A program made the position numbers and the translations under genes. This document shows, piece after piece, positions 26,188-34,845 of a stretch of 64,000 nucleotides of DNA (position 1 is the first letter of the stretch; each line of letters starts with the position of its first letter). Under the pieces are notes generated by a model. It was not told the origin of the DNA and searched no databases. It saw only the letters and a program-made list of their open reading frames with translations. Source of the DNA: Levilactobacillus lanxiensis (lineage in GTDB: Bacteria; Bacillota; Bacilli; Lactobacillales; Lactobacillaceae). The stretch spans positions 1 through 64,000 of the forward strand of contig NZ_BOLN01000010.1 in NCBI RefSeq assembly GCF_016861655.1, written 5' to 3'.

Positions 26188-26406
26188 GCGGGTTAAACCC
26201 GTGTCAGCCGCAGGGCTGGTGAAAATGGGCTCAGCCGTGGGAATTACCTTAGCGGGTCTCTCGCTTAGGTAATTGCTATCTTTGAGACGCGCTTTCCGGC
26301 TCAAAGTAAGTCTGGAGACCGCTCTTCGGCTCCAGACGTGCGCCCACAGCGTCACGGCCCAGTTTTCACCAGCCCGGAGGCGTAAGTAACAACCGGTTTA
26401 ACCCGC
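26188..26406 (+). repeat. structured 220-bp repeat, copy 1
   Basis: Outer arms GCGGGTTAAACC/GGTTTAACCCGC; closing stem GGGCTGGTGAAAA/TTTTCACCAGCCC (26213-26225 with 26363-26375); inside are three hairpins: AATTACC/GGTAATT (26242 and 26268), CTTTGAG/CTCAAAG (26280 and 26300), GTCTGGAG/CTCCAGAC (26310 and 26330). Copy 2 lies at 63692-63918 in the opposite orientation. The outer right arm covers the stop codon of the EAL gene. I do not know a name for it. Confidence 0.75.
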
Positions 26407-27093
26407 GTCAAACGTATCGCCAGGGAGCTTGAGCAGGCGTGGCTTGCTGAAGTAGTACCCCTGCTTCAACCGGATGCCCAACCGCTTACTCAGCACACTG
26501 TCCTCGTGATCCTCAATACCTTCCAGCACCAAACGCAACCCATACTCTGCCGTTATGGCGCGCCAGAAATGGACCTGCTGCTGAATCTTGGGATCACTGA
26601 AACCTTGGTTGAAGTTTTGTAACGCAAATTTAACTTCGGACGCCAGCGGCAATAAATCCTGGATGTCTGTGAAATAATTATCACCCGTGCCGACGTCATC
26701 CAGTGACAGTTCCATCCCCTGATCAATGAATTTTTTCAGCTGGGGAATCAGGTCTTGAACCGCATACTTTTGTGGTCCATCATCTTCGGTGAGTTCAACG
26801 ACCAAGCGCGTCGGATAAATCTGTTCCTGGCTTTTCGTGATGGCGGACGCAATTGACGTCGTCATTAATTGCTCACGGTTAACGTTTACTGAACAATAAC
26901 GCACTTTAGGTGACAGAACCTTCGTGGTTGCCACGAGCAGGTCTGCCACAATTTGTGGGTCGATAGCGGAAAAGGATTCCGGTAAACGCCAACCGTCAGG
27001 GGTCAATTGCTTCATCAAGAGTTCATAGCCAAAAACTGTTTTCGTTTCCGTATTAATCTGTGGTTGCACAAAATACCGATAGATTGGTTCCAA
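26398..27093 (-). CDS. EAL-domain protein, probably degenerate
   Basis: 231 residues, a single EAL domain. The TTG start at 27093 has GAGGGGG upstream. Recognisable motifs: ELLMK in place of E-x-L, NVNREQL, VVELTEDD, LDDVGTGDNYF in place of DDFGTG, and LVLEGIEDHED. The usual K-I-D is VKFA, so a metal- or substrate-contact aspartate is missing. It may bind c-di-GMP or be a non-catalytic regulator. Divergent from the NADH-oxidase-like gene, 86 bp apart. Confidence 0.82.
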   Translation of the reverse strand: MEPIYRYFVQPQINTETKTVFGYELLMKQLTPDGWRLPESFSAIDPQIVADLLVATTKVLSPKVRYCSVNVNREQLMTTSIASAITKSQEQIYPTRLVVELTEDDGPQKYAVQDLIPQLKKFIDQGMELSLDDVGTGDNYFTDIQDLLPLASEVKFALQNFNQGFSDPKIQQQVHFWRAITAEYGLRLVLEGIEDHEDSVLSKRLGIRLKQGYYFSKPRLLKLPGDTFDAG

Positions 27094-27191
27094 AAAATAC
27101 TACCCCCTCATAAACAATTTGCATTGCTTTACCTTACTGAACAGTATACTATAATGAAGTCAATTAGTAATAGAAAGAAATGATTAATCTT

Positions 27192-28547
27192 ATGAAAGTC
27201 GTCGTCATCGGCTGTACCCACGCAGGTATTGCTGCGGTCAAACAAATTTTAACTTATTATCCCGACGCTGAAATCACCGTTTATGAACGGCAAAACACGA
27301 TTTCATACCTGTCCTGTGCCACGTATTTACATATTGAAGGCACCGTGGAAGCCCTTGCCGACGCGCGTTACGCCGAGCCCGCAGACTTCGTTAAGCAGGG
27401 TGTGAACATGGCCACCAATCACGACGTCATTCGCATCAACGCGAAGACCCACTGCTTGTTGGTCCAGGATTTAATTACCAAAAAAATCGAACGCGACACC
27501 TACGATAAACTCATCATGGCCACCGGTTCCGTCACGGCTATCCCCGCCATTTCCGGCGTGGAGAATCCCAAAGTCCTGCTGTGTAAAACCTACGACGAGG
27601 CCCACGACCTGTGCACCTACGCCGCTGGTCAGCAGAGTGTCGCCATCGTTGGCGGGGGCTACGTCGGCGTTGAGCTGGCTGAAGGCTACGCGACCTCTGG
27701 CTATCAAGTTCTGCTGATTCAGAAACCAGCACATTTGCTCAACACTTACGTCGAACCGGCCATCGCGGACAAAATTACTGCGCTCTTAACGGCCAAAGGG
27801 GTTCGCGTTTTAACGAACACGGTTGTGACCTCCTTTCAGGACGCTGAGAACGACCAGCTCTTGATTGAAACCAACCACGACAACTACCACGTCGACATGG
27901 CCGCTATTAGTGCCGGCATGATTCCCCAAACGGATCTCCTAGCCGGCCAGGTCAAGATGGCCAAGAACGGCGCGATTTTGGTCGACGACTACCTGCAGAC
28001 CTCCGACCCCGATATTTTTGCGGCCGGCGATGCGGTGCTCAGTCGCGATAATCCGTCGACCGGTGTGACCTACGCCCCACTGGTCTCCACAGCCGTGCGG
28101 CAAGGTACCGTCGCCGGCATCAACGTCGGAGACCGGCGTTTACGGACGCTGGGCACCCAGGTCACCACGGGCATGCAAATTTTCGATTACACCATGGCTT
28201 GCACCGGATTGACCCTGGCACAAGCGCAGACAGCGGAACTGAACGTCGGACACGTCGAGTATACCGGCACGTACCGACCAGGCTTCATGCCAGACTCCCA
28301 TCCCATCACGGTGGAGTTGCTGTACGACCGCAATAATCGTCAAATTCTTGGCGCCCAGTTGCTCTGCAAACATGACGTTTCCCAGGCAGCCAACACGGTA
28401 TCCGCGCTGATTCAAAATGGCGGGACCATTGACCAACTGGCCTTGCTAGACATGCTGTTCTCGCCTAATTTCAACGAACCGTTTAACTACCTGAACTTGG
28501 CGGGCCAAATGGCCGTGGAACAGGAGAATGGCTACTGGCGGAGCTAA
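27192..28547 (+). CDS. NADH oxidase / CoA-disulfide-reductase-like flavoprotein
   Basis: 451 residues from the ATG at 27192 (the family N-terminus MKVVVIGCTHAG); an ATG at 27180 adds four residues and lies close to an AGAAAG, so either is possible. FAD-binding GCTHAGIAAV, redox-active cysteine in SYLSCATYL (about residue 42), NAD-binding IVGGGYVGVELAEGY, and the second FAD motif FAAGDAV. Nox enzymes reduce O2 to water and regenerate NAD+. The substrate could instead be CoA disulfide. -10 TATAAT lies near 27150. Confidence 0.88.
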   Translation: MKVVVIGCTHAGIAAVKQILTYYPDAEITVYERQNTISYLSCATYLHIEGTVEALADARYAEPADFVKQGVNMATNHDVIRINAKTHCLLVQDLITKKIERDTYDKLIMATGSVTAIPAISGVENPKVLLCKTYDEAHDLCTYAAGQQSVAIVGGGYVGVELAEGYATSGYQVLLIQKPAHLLNTYVEPAIADKITALLTAKGVRVLTNTVVTSFQDAENDQLLIETNHDNYHVDMAAISAGMIPQTDLLAGQVKMAKNGAILVDDYLQTSDPDIFAAGDAVLSRDNPSTGVTYAPLVSTAVRQGTVAGINVGDRRLRTLGTQVTTGMQIFDYTMACTGLTLAQAQTAELNVGHVEYTGTYRPGFMPDSHPITVELLYDRNNRQILGAQLLCKHDVSQAANTVSALIQNGGTIDQLALLDMLFSPNFNEPFNYLNLAGQMAVEQENGYWRS

Positions 28548-28570
28548 AAACAATTAGATTGAGTTAGACT

Positions 28571-28620
28571 AAAAAGTCTGTTACCACTAGATGCACAATC
28601 TAGTGGCAACAGACTTTTTT
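28571..28620. terminator. bidirectional terminator
   Basis: AAAAAGTCTGTTACCACTAGAT mirrored by ATCTAGTGGCAACAGACTTTTTT; it serves the flavoprotein and probably the MFS gene opposite. Confidence 0.88.
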
Positions 28621-28642
28621 AACATCGCAAATCACTGTCGCT

Positions 28643-29809
28643 TTAATTAACCTGTACGGCCGAATTAAGTTTACGGCGATTACACAGATAAAGAATGGCT
28701 GTTAGCGGAACAATCACTAACATCACTGGGTAAAAGTAGTTGAGTGGGAAAATAGTTGGGAGAATTCCCCCAATAATGGGACCAAGAGACATCCCAATAT
28801 CACTACCCAAATAGTAAGTCGCGTTCGCCAGTCCCTGTTCTTCTATGGGCGCTAATAAGAGCGAGGTAGACTGGGAAACCGACACCATTACCCCAAACCC
28901 GACCGCCATTAAACCGGCTGCCAAAATCATCTCAAAGTTATTTCGCATGATGGTGAGTAGGATGATATATCCGATTGTGGCAATGATACAGACAGCAAAC
29001 CAAACGCCAAATGAAATCGTATCGAAATAATTTTTCAGCAGCATGCGAATCACAATCAACGCCAGCGAATAGCATAGGAAAAATAGGCTCACCGTAACGT
29101 TCAAATGGCGTTCTTGCACGTACATGACAATATCTGCTTGGGTAACGAAGTAGGGAATCGACAGTAGTGAAAAAATAATGGCCACTGGTAAAGCATCACG
29201 TTGAATAATTTTGAAATGGTGATCTTTTGCGTCAACGATTGGTTTGGCACGGTCGTCAATGAATTGGATGGCAACGACCATGGCCACTGCGCTCACGGCT
29301 GCCAGGCTGAGAATGAATTGATAGCCGAGCAGTTGATAGAGACTGATGGCTAGAGCCGGCGCAATCGCCATGGCCAGCGCGTTTAACAGGCCGTAATACC
29401 CCATCGCTGCGCCCAGATGTTCGCGTGGCACTAGGAAGGCCATCCAGGTCGCTAGGCAAATGGTACATAGAACGAAACCGACCCCATTGACGATTCTAAA
29501 GGTTAATAACCAAGAGACGTTGCCGGCAAATAGGTAGCCAAAATCACTAACCGCACACAAACTCCCCCCAATTAGGGCTAGTCGATATTTAGAAATGCGA
29601 TCGGTTAAGTTTCCAGCAAAGGGTCTTAACAACATTGACGTGATACTCATAATCCCCACAATGATACCAGCAAAAGCACTATTAATCCCTAAATTACGAG
29701 CATACCCATTCATTAGTGGATTAACTGCCTGAATACTAAATTGATAAAAGAAAGTTGCTAACATGACGCAAACAATGTCTTTTGAAAAAAACGAAAATTT
29801 CTTGGTCAA
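28643..29809 (-). CDS. MFS transporter
   Basis: 388 residues, TTG start with AGAGAGGA upstream. Twelve hydrophobic segments; the loop 2-3 signature is GNLTDRISKYRLA. It resembles the multidrug/sugar-efflux MFS branch. It lies 73 bp behind the carboxylesterase gene, on the same strand, so the two probably form an operon handling an esterified compound or export of its product. Substrate unknown. Confidence 0.82.
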   Translation of the reverse strand: MTKKFSFFSKDIVCVMLATFFYQFSIQAVNPLMNGYARNLGINSAFAGIIVGIMSITSMLLRPFAGNLTDRISKYRLALIGGSLCAVSDFGYLFAGNVSWLLTFRIVNGVGFVLCTICLATWMAFLVPREHLGAAMGYYGLLNALAMAIAPALAISLYQLLGYQFILSLAAVSAVAMVVAIQFIDDRAKPIVDAKDHHFKIIQRDALPVAIIFSLLSIPYFVTQADIVMYVQERHLNVTVSLFFLCYSLALIVIRMLLKNYFDTISFGVWFAVCIIATIGYIILLTIMRNNFEMILAAGLMAVGFGVMVSVSQSTSLLLAPIEEQGLANATYYLGSDIGMSLGPIIGGILPTIFPLNYFYPVMLVIVPLTAILYLCNRRKLNSAVQVN

Positions 29810-29882
29810 AATCTAATCCTCTCTGTTGAACCCCCCTGTAATCAAATAAAAAAGGCGTTTTTAACCGCATTTTTACGCACTC

Positions 29883-31310
29883 TTATGGCCGAGCAATACC
29901 TTTAAATAGCTGTAGCACGGTTTGAGCATGTTCATTCCCTTGATAAGGCCGCTGACCAATATCCTTGATATTTAATTGGTCTGCCTTCACTGGTGACCAT
30001 AGCTTTTCAGGGTGGTCAGTCGCAAAGCTCAGCAACATTTGACTAATAAAGTTATCACGATCCAGTTGTTCTTGACTGGCATCAGGGGCGGCTTGGCCGA
30101 CAATCCCATACATATCAGTGCCATGATAAGCGGGTGATCCTTCGGCCGGCCCCACACTCAATTGATAAACGCGCCCACCTGCTTGCGCATGATCATGAGC
30201 TTCCCGAATAGCCGGTAAGGTGAAGTTATAATCCGTAAAGAAGCGGGTCCGGACCTCAAGGGGCGTCTCTTTGCCGGCACCGCAATGTAAGGCGATGGCC
30301 TCAGCTTGTTTGCGAGGAATGTGGCAATCGTAAACCATTTCATCAATGACGGCTCCAATCGATTTAGGATCGACATTGTCTGGCATGTTAGCGGCGTACC
30401 AGCTTGCTTCGGCGGTGGTTGACGTGATGATTAGATCAACATCCTTATGCTCCCCACTCTTAATCACGTCAGCGGGATGCGCTTTTAACACACCATTTGG
30501 CAAAAACTCATCATCGACGATACCAATTGACAGAGTATTTAGATTCCCGCGTTTTAAAACGTCCGTTGGCAAGACTTGATTAACGGCATTCATCAATGCC
30601 TTAGTATCAACTGTTAATAACTGTTCTGGTGACGTTAGATCCAGTGTTTTTAACACTTTATCCGCCAACTCTTCCGCCCACCAAGCTGGAATATAACGGG
30701 CGGCATAACCAGAAAATGCAGCTAATCTTGTGTACAAGCCGTCTGCTTCAGGGACCGCTAAGAGCGTCAACAGTGAAAATGAGCCGGCACTATGGCCCGT
30801 AAGCGTCACCTGGCTGGCATCCCCACCAAAGTCCCCAATGTATTGCTGGATCCACTTTAGGGCAAGGACCATGTCTTGCAAGCCTAAATTACTGGCGTCC
30901 TTAAATTTTCCACCATACTGGGATAGCTCGAGCCAGCCAAGTGGTCCCAGACGGTAATTAATGGAAACACCGATCACCTTACCACTAGCGACTAGTCCCG
31001 ATAAATCTGATGTGTCTTGCGAATTAGCACCGTATGTCCAACCACCACCGTGGATATAAACCACGACTGGCAGCTTTTCGTGCACATTATCTGGCGCCCA
31101 GATGTTTAAGTTTAAGCAATCTTCACTTTCACCCTTGTCTGAATTTAAAAAAGCTGGATCTGTTAACTGCAACGACGCTGGGCCGCTTTGATTATAGTCA
31201 TGGTTGGGCTCAAACGGAACAAGTTGTGCCTTTTGGAACCGCTCAGCCGTACCATAAGGGACGCCAAGCCATTCCTGAACATTATCATTTTTTTGGTTAG
31301 GATGTGACAT
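29883..31310 (-). CDS. type-B carboxylesterase
   Basis: 475 residues from the ATG at 31310 (GAAGGAA upstream; an in-frame ATG at 31331 is less likely). Oxyanion region VYIHGGGWTYGANS, nucleophile elbow GHSAGSFSLL (canonical GESAGG altered), N-terminal ESEDCLNLNIWAP typical of the family. The acid and histidine would be near TAEASW and AYHGTDMYG. Family members hydrolyse carboxylic esters. It heads a likely operon with the MFS gene. Confidence 0.9.
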   Translation of the reverse strand: MSHPNQKNDNVQEWLGVPYGTAERFQKAQLVPFEPNHDYNQSGPASLQLTDPAFLNSDKGESEDCLNLNIWAPDNVHEKLPVVVYIHGGGWTYGANSQDTSDLSGLVASGKVIGVSINYRLGPLGWLELSQYGGKFKDASNLGLQDMVLALKWIQQYIGDFGGDASQVTLTGHSAGSFSLLTLLAVPEADGLYTRLAAFSGYAARYIPAWWAEELADKVLKTLDLTSPEQLLTVDTKALMNAVNQVLPTDVLKRGNLNTLSIGIVDDEFLPNGVLKAHPADVIKSGEHKDVDLIITSTTAEASWYAANMPDNVDPKSIGAVIDEMVYDCHIPRKQAEAIALHCGAGKETPLEVRTRFFTDYNFTLPAIREAHDHAQAGGRVYQLSVGPAEGSPAYHGTDMYGIVGQAAPDASQEQLDRDNFISQMLLSFATDHPEKLWSPVKADQLNIKDIGQRPYQGNEHAQTVLQLFKGIARP

Positions 31311-31463
31311 TTTAAATTCCTTCTTCCGCATTTTTCGTTGCTCTAAATCGGTATGATTTTATTGTAAACTGTCCCGTAACGTTACAGTCAAGGAGAATTT
31401 TAAAACGTAGGAGAACTGCTGTCTGTGTTGTGTTCTTCTTGGTTATTATCACTGGTGATGCGT

Positions 31464-31515
31464 AAAAAACTAGGGATAACGTTGTCCTTGATGGATGACG
31501 TTATCCCTAGCTTTT
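31464..31515 (-). terminator. terminator shared in sequence with 33402-33453
   Basis: Long stem CTAGGGATAACGT.../...ACGTTATCCCTAG with T-rich exit. The same hairpin recurs after the paralogue at 33464, so gene and terminator were duplicated together. Confidence 0.85.
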
Positions 31516-31525
31516 GATTCGATCA

Positions 31526-32023
31526 TTACTTGTTAAAGTGACCCGCTAATTTCTTCGTGGTGTAATACGTGCCATTAACGTGTCCACCAGAAACTTCTTG
31601 AAGCACCTTAATCTTTCGGTTCTTGTAAGTCTTGGTTCTAACCCGATAGCCGCCTTCTAGTGGCAGCGTCACGCTCTTATTCCACAACCCAATGTGAATC
31701 GTGCCGTGTTGCTTTTTGGCGTAGATCCATAATCCGTTGTATTTATTCTTGTTATTGGGAAATGGTAGCTTGTGCGCATGCAGTGTAAACCGAGAAAAAC
31801 TGGCAATATGATAGAATCGCATATCAACCGTTTTGGCTTTAATCTTCATAGCATTGCCGAACTTTCCCCCTGACGTATACCAGTTATGCCGAAAGGCCTT
31901 GGGAAAGGTCTTCAGCGTCGACTTGACCGCTGCCTGTGTGGTGTTGCCGGGTAACGTGACGACTCCGGCGAGTCCCAATCCGGTGGTGACCGTGATGAGG
32001 GCTAGTGCTTGGGTTAACTTCAT
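31526..32023 (-). CDS. small secreted protein, RGTW family (FRHNW variant)
   Basis: 165 residues from the ATG at 32023, with AAGGAG upstream that overlaps the stop of the preceding gene. Signal peptide MKLTQALALITVTTGLGLAG, cleavage near TTQAA. Motif TFPKAFRHNWYTSG replaces RGTW. A close paralogue of the same length lies at 33464, differing mainly in residues 50-75. The stretch LHAHKLPFPNNKNKY and IHIGLWNKSVTLPL is shared. Probably translated with the gene at 32037. Confidence 0.75.
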   Translation of the reverse strand: MKLTQALALITVTTGLGLAGVVTLPGNTTQAAVKSTLKTFPKAFRHNWYTSGGKFGNAMKIKAKTVDMRFYHIASFSRFTLHAHKLPFPNNKNKYNGLWIYAKKQHGTIHIGLWNKSVTLPLEGGYRVRTKTYKNRKIKVLQEVSGGHVNGTYYTTKKLAGHFNK

Positions 32024-32036
32024 AACTGAACGCTCC

Positions 32037-33242
32037 TTAATAGTACTTATGTGCCCGACCGTAGTAATGATTGATGCGATCATTGCTGTCCTTCATAATA
32101 TCCGTTTGGTAATCCATCACTGCTAATTGAATTTCATTCCACTTTTCCATGCGTTCCGTTTGATAGTCCACGGAACTCTTGACACCTTCAATGGCCTCAG
32201 TTGTCGCCGCCACTGCCTGTGTAATTTCCGTGCTAGCTTGTTTAATCGCGCGCATAATGTCACCTTTAGCCGAGCGAATCTCATCAACCAACGTGTTCTT
32301 CAGCCGGTCGATTCGTTCATCCTCATCGACCAAGACCGTTGCTTCCTTCCAGCTTGAAGCCCGCCCGTTCATGAGTAACTTGTAAATTCGAAAGGCGTGC
32401 CGAACATCCTGTAGATCATCCATCGGAAAGTAAGTCGCATGGGTTTTCAAGGTTGCGGCATAGCCCACCAAATAGTTTTTGGTCTGGTCTGATTCGCCAC
32501 TCATTTGCTCAAAATAAAGTCCCCGATTGGCATCTAAACTTTCACCATACTTGAACTGTTTTCGCAGCGATGCATCATCACAGTTATTCTCCTGACAGTA
32601 CCGTTCATCTGCCCGCCGAATCCGTTTGCCTAAGGCTAGGATACGATGATTGTGATACATGGCCCAGGGTTGAGAAAAAGGCAGATGAAACTTGGCGGCT
32701 ATGTATAACAGTGGGAAGCCCACCATGCCGATGATCATTAGTAATAGCAGTGGTAGTCCGGTAACTATCCAATTCATCAGAAAATTGTTATGGAAGGTTA
32801 AAATATAGCACGCCGCAAAGCTCACAACCGTCCCAATCTTAGCCACCTTGGTGCTCCGATTATTAATCGGCTTCGTTGTGGGCAAGCTCTTCACGTGGTG
32901 AGTTCGGCAGTAGGCAATCTCACCTGGATGTTGATTTAAATAGGCGTATTGTCTAAATTTATCATCTAAATCGCTCACGTGATTATTAAAGGCGTTCAAG
33001 AAGTTGTCTGTCTTTCGTTGATAGGCCGTATTTAAATTGTCCATCGCCACTTTTGTTGCGACAACTGTTTGTAAATGCTCAATCAATTCCGGTAGCGCCA
33101 TTGCCTGCAGGGTTTGTAGCTTGTCGACGGTCCAATCGTGCTGGGCCATCCGCCACTCCCGTGATTTTTTGAGTTTCTCTGCCTCATGGTAAACCTGTTG
33201 AACGTCCGCGTTAGTCCGGACCTGTGCTTTCTCTTCGCTCAT
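32037..33242 (-). CDS. membrane protein with coiled coil, unknown
   Basis: 401 residues from the ATG at 33242 (GAAGGGA upstream). The N-terminal 150 residues are helical and charged; two membrane segments follow (VAKIGTVVSFAACYILTF and IVTGLPLLLLMIIGMVGF), then a cytoplasmic-looking helical region. The C-terminus SAKGDIMRAIKQASTEITQAV looks like a coiled coil. It is followed directly by a secreted RGTW-family gene whose ribosome site overlaps its stop. A dyad element lies upstream (33322-33345). I do not recognise the family. Confidence 0.75.
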   Translation of the reverse strand: MSEEKAQVRTNADVQQVYHEAEKLKKSREWRMAQHDWTVDKLQTLQAMALPELIEHLQTVVATKVAMDNLNTAYQRKTDNFLNAFNNHVSDLDDKFRQYAYLNQHPGEIAYCRTHHVKSLPTTKPINNRSTKVAKIGTVVSFAACYILTFHNNFLMNWIVTGLPLLLLMIIGMVGFPLLYIAAKFHLPFSQPWAMYHNHRILALGKRIRRADERYCQENNCDDASLRKQFKYGESLDANRGLYFEQMSGESDQTKNYLVGYAATLKTHATYFPMDDLQDVRHAFRIYKLLMNGRASSWKEATVLVDEDERIDRLKNTLVDEIRSAKGDIMRAIKQASTEITQAVAATTEAIEGVKSSVDYQTERMEKWNEIQLAVMDYQTDIMKDSNDRINHYYGRAHKYY

Positions 33243-33321
33243 ATTGCTGATTCCCTTCAATCATCTTAATTTTAACAACTCTCACTTTGTGCCAACTGAT
33301 TATGCACCTATCGTACAATAA

Positions 33322-33345
33322 TGGCATGACACATCATGTCGTTTG
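33322..33345. promoter_or_regulatory. shared upstream motif, copy A
   Basis: TGGCATGACACATCATGTCG then TTTG, about 80 bp ahead of the start at 33242. The same 24 bases, with only the central C changed to G, precede the gene at 33961. The core ACAT-N-ATGT is a dyad. Confidence 0.45.
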
Positions 33346-33401
33346 CTACTAGCAAGGGGATATTTTTTTATTTATGGAGGGGAAAACGACCGATACTGCC
33401 T

Positions 33402-33453
33402 AAAAAAATAGGAATAACGCCGACCTTGATGAACGACGTTATCCCTAGTTTTT
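33402..33453 (-). terminator. terminator, paralogue of 31464-31515
   Basis: CTAGGGATAACGTCGTTC...GGCGTTATTCCTA followed by T7 on the minus strand. Confidence 0.85.
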
Positions 33454-33463
33454 GATTCGACTA

Positions 33464-33961
33464 TTACTTGTTAAAGTGGTCCGCTAATTTCTTTGTGGTG
33501 TAGTACGTGCCATTAACATGTCCACCAGAAACTTCTTGGAGCACCTTAATCTTCCGGTTCTTATAAGTCTTGGTTCTGACGCGGTAGCTACCTTCTAGTG
33601 GCAGCGTCACACTCTTATTCCACAGGCCAATGTGAATCGTGCCATGTTGCTTTTTGGCGTAGATCCATAATGACTTATATTTATTCTTGTTGTTGGGAAA
33701 TGGCAACTTGTGCGCATGCAGGTTAAATTTAACAAAGTCCGTGCCCATATTGTAGCGCATATAATCTGTCTTAGCCGTAATTTTCATGGCAGTACTACGC
33801 TTACTAGATGACCTATACCAGTTATGCCGAAAGGCCTTGGGAAAGGTCCTCAGCGTCGACTTGGCCGCCGCCTGCGTGGTATTGCCGGGCAACGTAACGA
33901 CGCCAGCGAGTCCCAATCCGGTGGTAACCGTGATGAGGGCTAGTGTTTGGGTTAATTTCAT
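33464..33961 (-). CDS. small secreted protein, RGTW family (FRHNW variant)
   Basis: 165 residues, near-identical in its first 50 and last 60 residues to the protein at 31526; the variable part is SSSKRSTAMKITAKTDYMR against the corresponding stretch of the other copy. Signal peptide MKLTQTLALITVTTGLGLAG. Motif TFPKAFRHNWYRSS. It has its own promoter region with the dyad at 34013. The high signal-peptide and end conservation with a drifting centre suggests recent duplication with diversifying change. Confidence 0.75.
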   Translation of the reverse strand: MKLTQTLALITVTTGLGLAGVVTLPGNTTQAAAKSTLRTFPKAFRHNWYRSSSKRSTAMKITAKTDYMRYNMGTDFVKFNLHAHKLPFPNNKNKYKSLWIYAKKQHGTIHIGLWNKSVTLPLEGSYRVRTKTYKNRKIKVLQEVSGGHVNGTYYTTKKLADHFNK

Positions 33962-34012
33962 TTTTCTCTCTCCTCCAGTTTATGTATTTGTTACAGGATT
34001 AGCGTACACCTC

Positions 34013-34036
34013 TGGCATGACACATGATGTCGTTTG
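34013..34036. promoter_or_regulatory. shared upstream motif, copy B
   Basis: TGGCATGACACATGATGTCG then TTTG, about 52 bp ahead of the start at 33961. It matches copy A at 33322. Confidence 0.45.
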
Positions 34037-34060
34037 AAAAAATTACCTGCATTTCATTCA

Positions 34061-34097
34061 AAAACGCCAGCTTCGGTACTCGTCCGAAGCTGGCGTC
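34061..34097 (-). terminator. Rho-independent terminator
   Basis: Minus strand ACGCCAGCTTCGG.../CCGAAGCTGGCGT followed by T5, after the acetyltransferase. Confidence 0.85.
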
Positions 34098-34101
34098 ATT
34101 T

Positions 34102-34719
34102 TCATTTTTCAAATAGGTCTGGATCGATTCGGCGGTCCTTAAAGTAAAACTCACGGTCATGCGCATTGACTGGCCGGAGCACGTGGCACGGGTCGCCCAC
34201 CGCCACCACGTTGTCCGGCAGATCCTTGGTGACGATGCTCCCCGCGCCCACGACGACGTTATCGCCAATCGTGATGCCCGGGAGCACGATGACGCCGGCG
34301 CCTAGCCAACAGTTGCGGCCAATGTGAATTGGCATGTTGTACTGATAATTCCGAGAACGCAGCTCGGCGTTGATGGGATGGCCGGCCGTGGCCAGCGTCA
34401 CGTTGGGCCCAATCATGGTGTGATCACCGACGTAGATGTGGGTGTCATCGACCATGGTCAGGTTGAAATTGGCGTAGACGTTGACGCCAAAATGAACGTG
34501 ATGCCCACCAAAGTTGGCGTGAAATGGCGGTTCCACGTAGCAGTTTTCACCCAGGTCGGCAAACAGCTCATGGAGAATCTCTTGCTGCTTCGCTGGCTCG
34601 CTCGGCCGGGTGTGGTTATAGTCGTAGAGCCGGTCGAGGTAGCGCTTCTGTTCCACTTCAATGGCGGGGTCGTCCGGTAGGTACAGGTCGCCGGTATGCA
34701 TCTTGTCACGGTTAGTCAT
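34102..34719 (-). CDS. maltose/galactoside O-acetyltransferase-like enzyme
   Basis: 205 residues from the ATG at 34719 (GAAAGGA upstream); the open frame upstream is not supported. Left-handed beta-helix repeats with the family end GVIVLPGITIGDNVVVGAG and VTKDLPDNVVAVGDPCHVLR. The N-terminal cap MHTGDLYLPDD and FGGHHVHFGVNVYANFNLT are typical of LacA/Maa. It transfers acetyl from acetyl-CoA to sugars. Single gene. Confidence 0.92.
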   Translation of the reverse strand: MTNRDKMHTGDLYLPDDPAIEVEQKRYLDRLYDYNHTRPSEPAKQQEILHELFADLGENCYVEPPFHANFGGHHVHFGVNVYANFNLTMVDDTHIYVGDHTMIGPNVTLATAGHPINAELRSRNYQYNMPIHIGRNCWLGAGVIVLPGITIGDNVVVGAGSIVTKDLPDNVVAVGDPCHVLRPVNAHDREFYFKDRRIDPDLFEK

Positions 34720-34829
34720 CAGGGTCATCCTTTCAGCTTTTGATACCGCTATCATACCATACTCCCAACCCCGGCAAAAACGCCCGGCCACAGACGAAAT
34801 CCGTGTGGCCGGGCGCTCATTAATCATCG

Positions 34830-34845
34830 TGTTTCACGTGGAACA
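34830..34845. other. parS: parS-like site 4
   Basis: TGTTTCACGTGGAACA; its reverse complement TGTTCCACGTGAAACA is the Bacillus subtilis parS consensus exactly. It abuts the TAA of the SDR gene at 34846. Confidence 0.85.
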
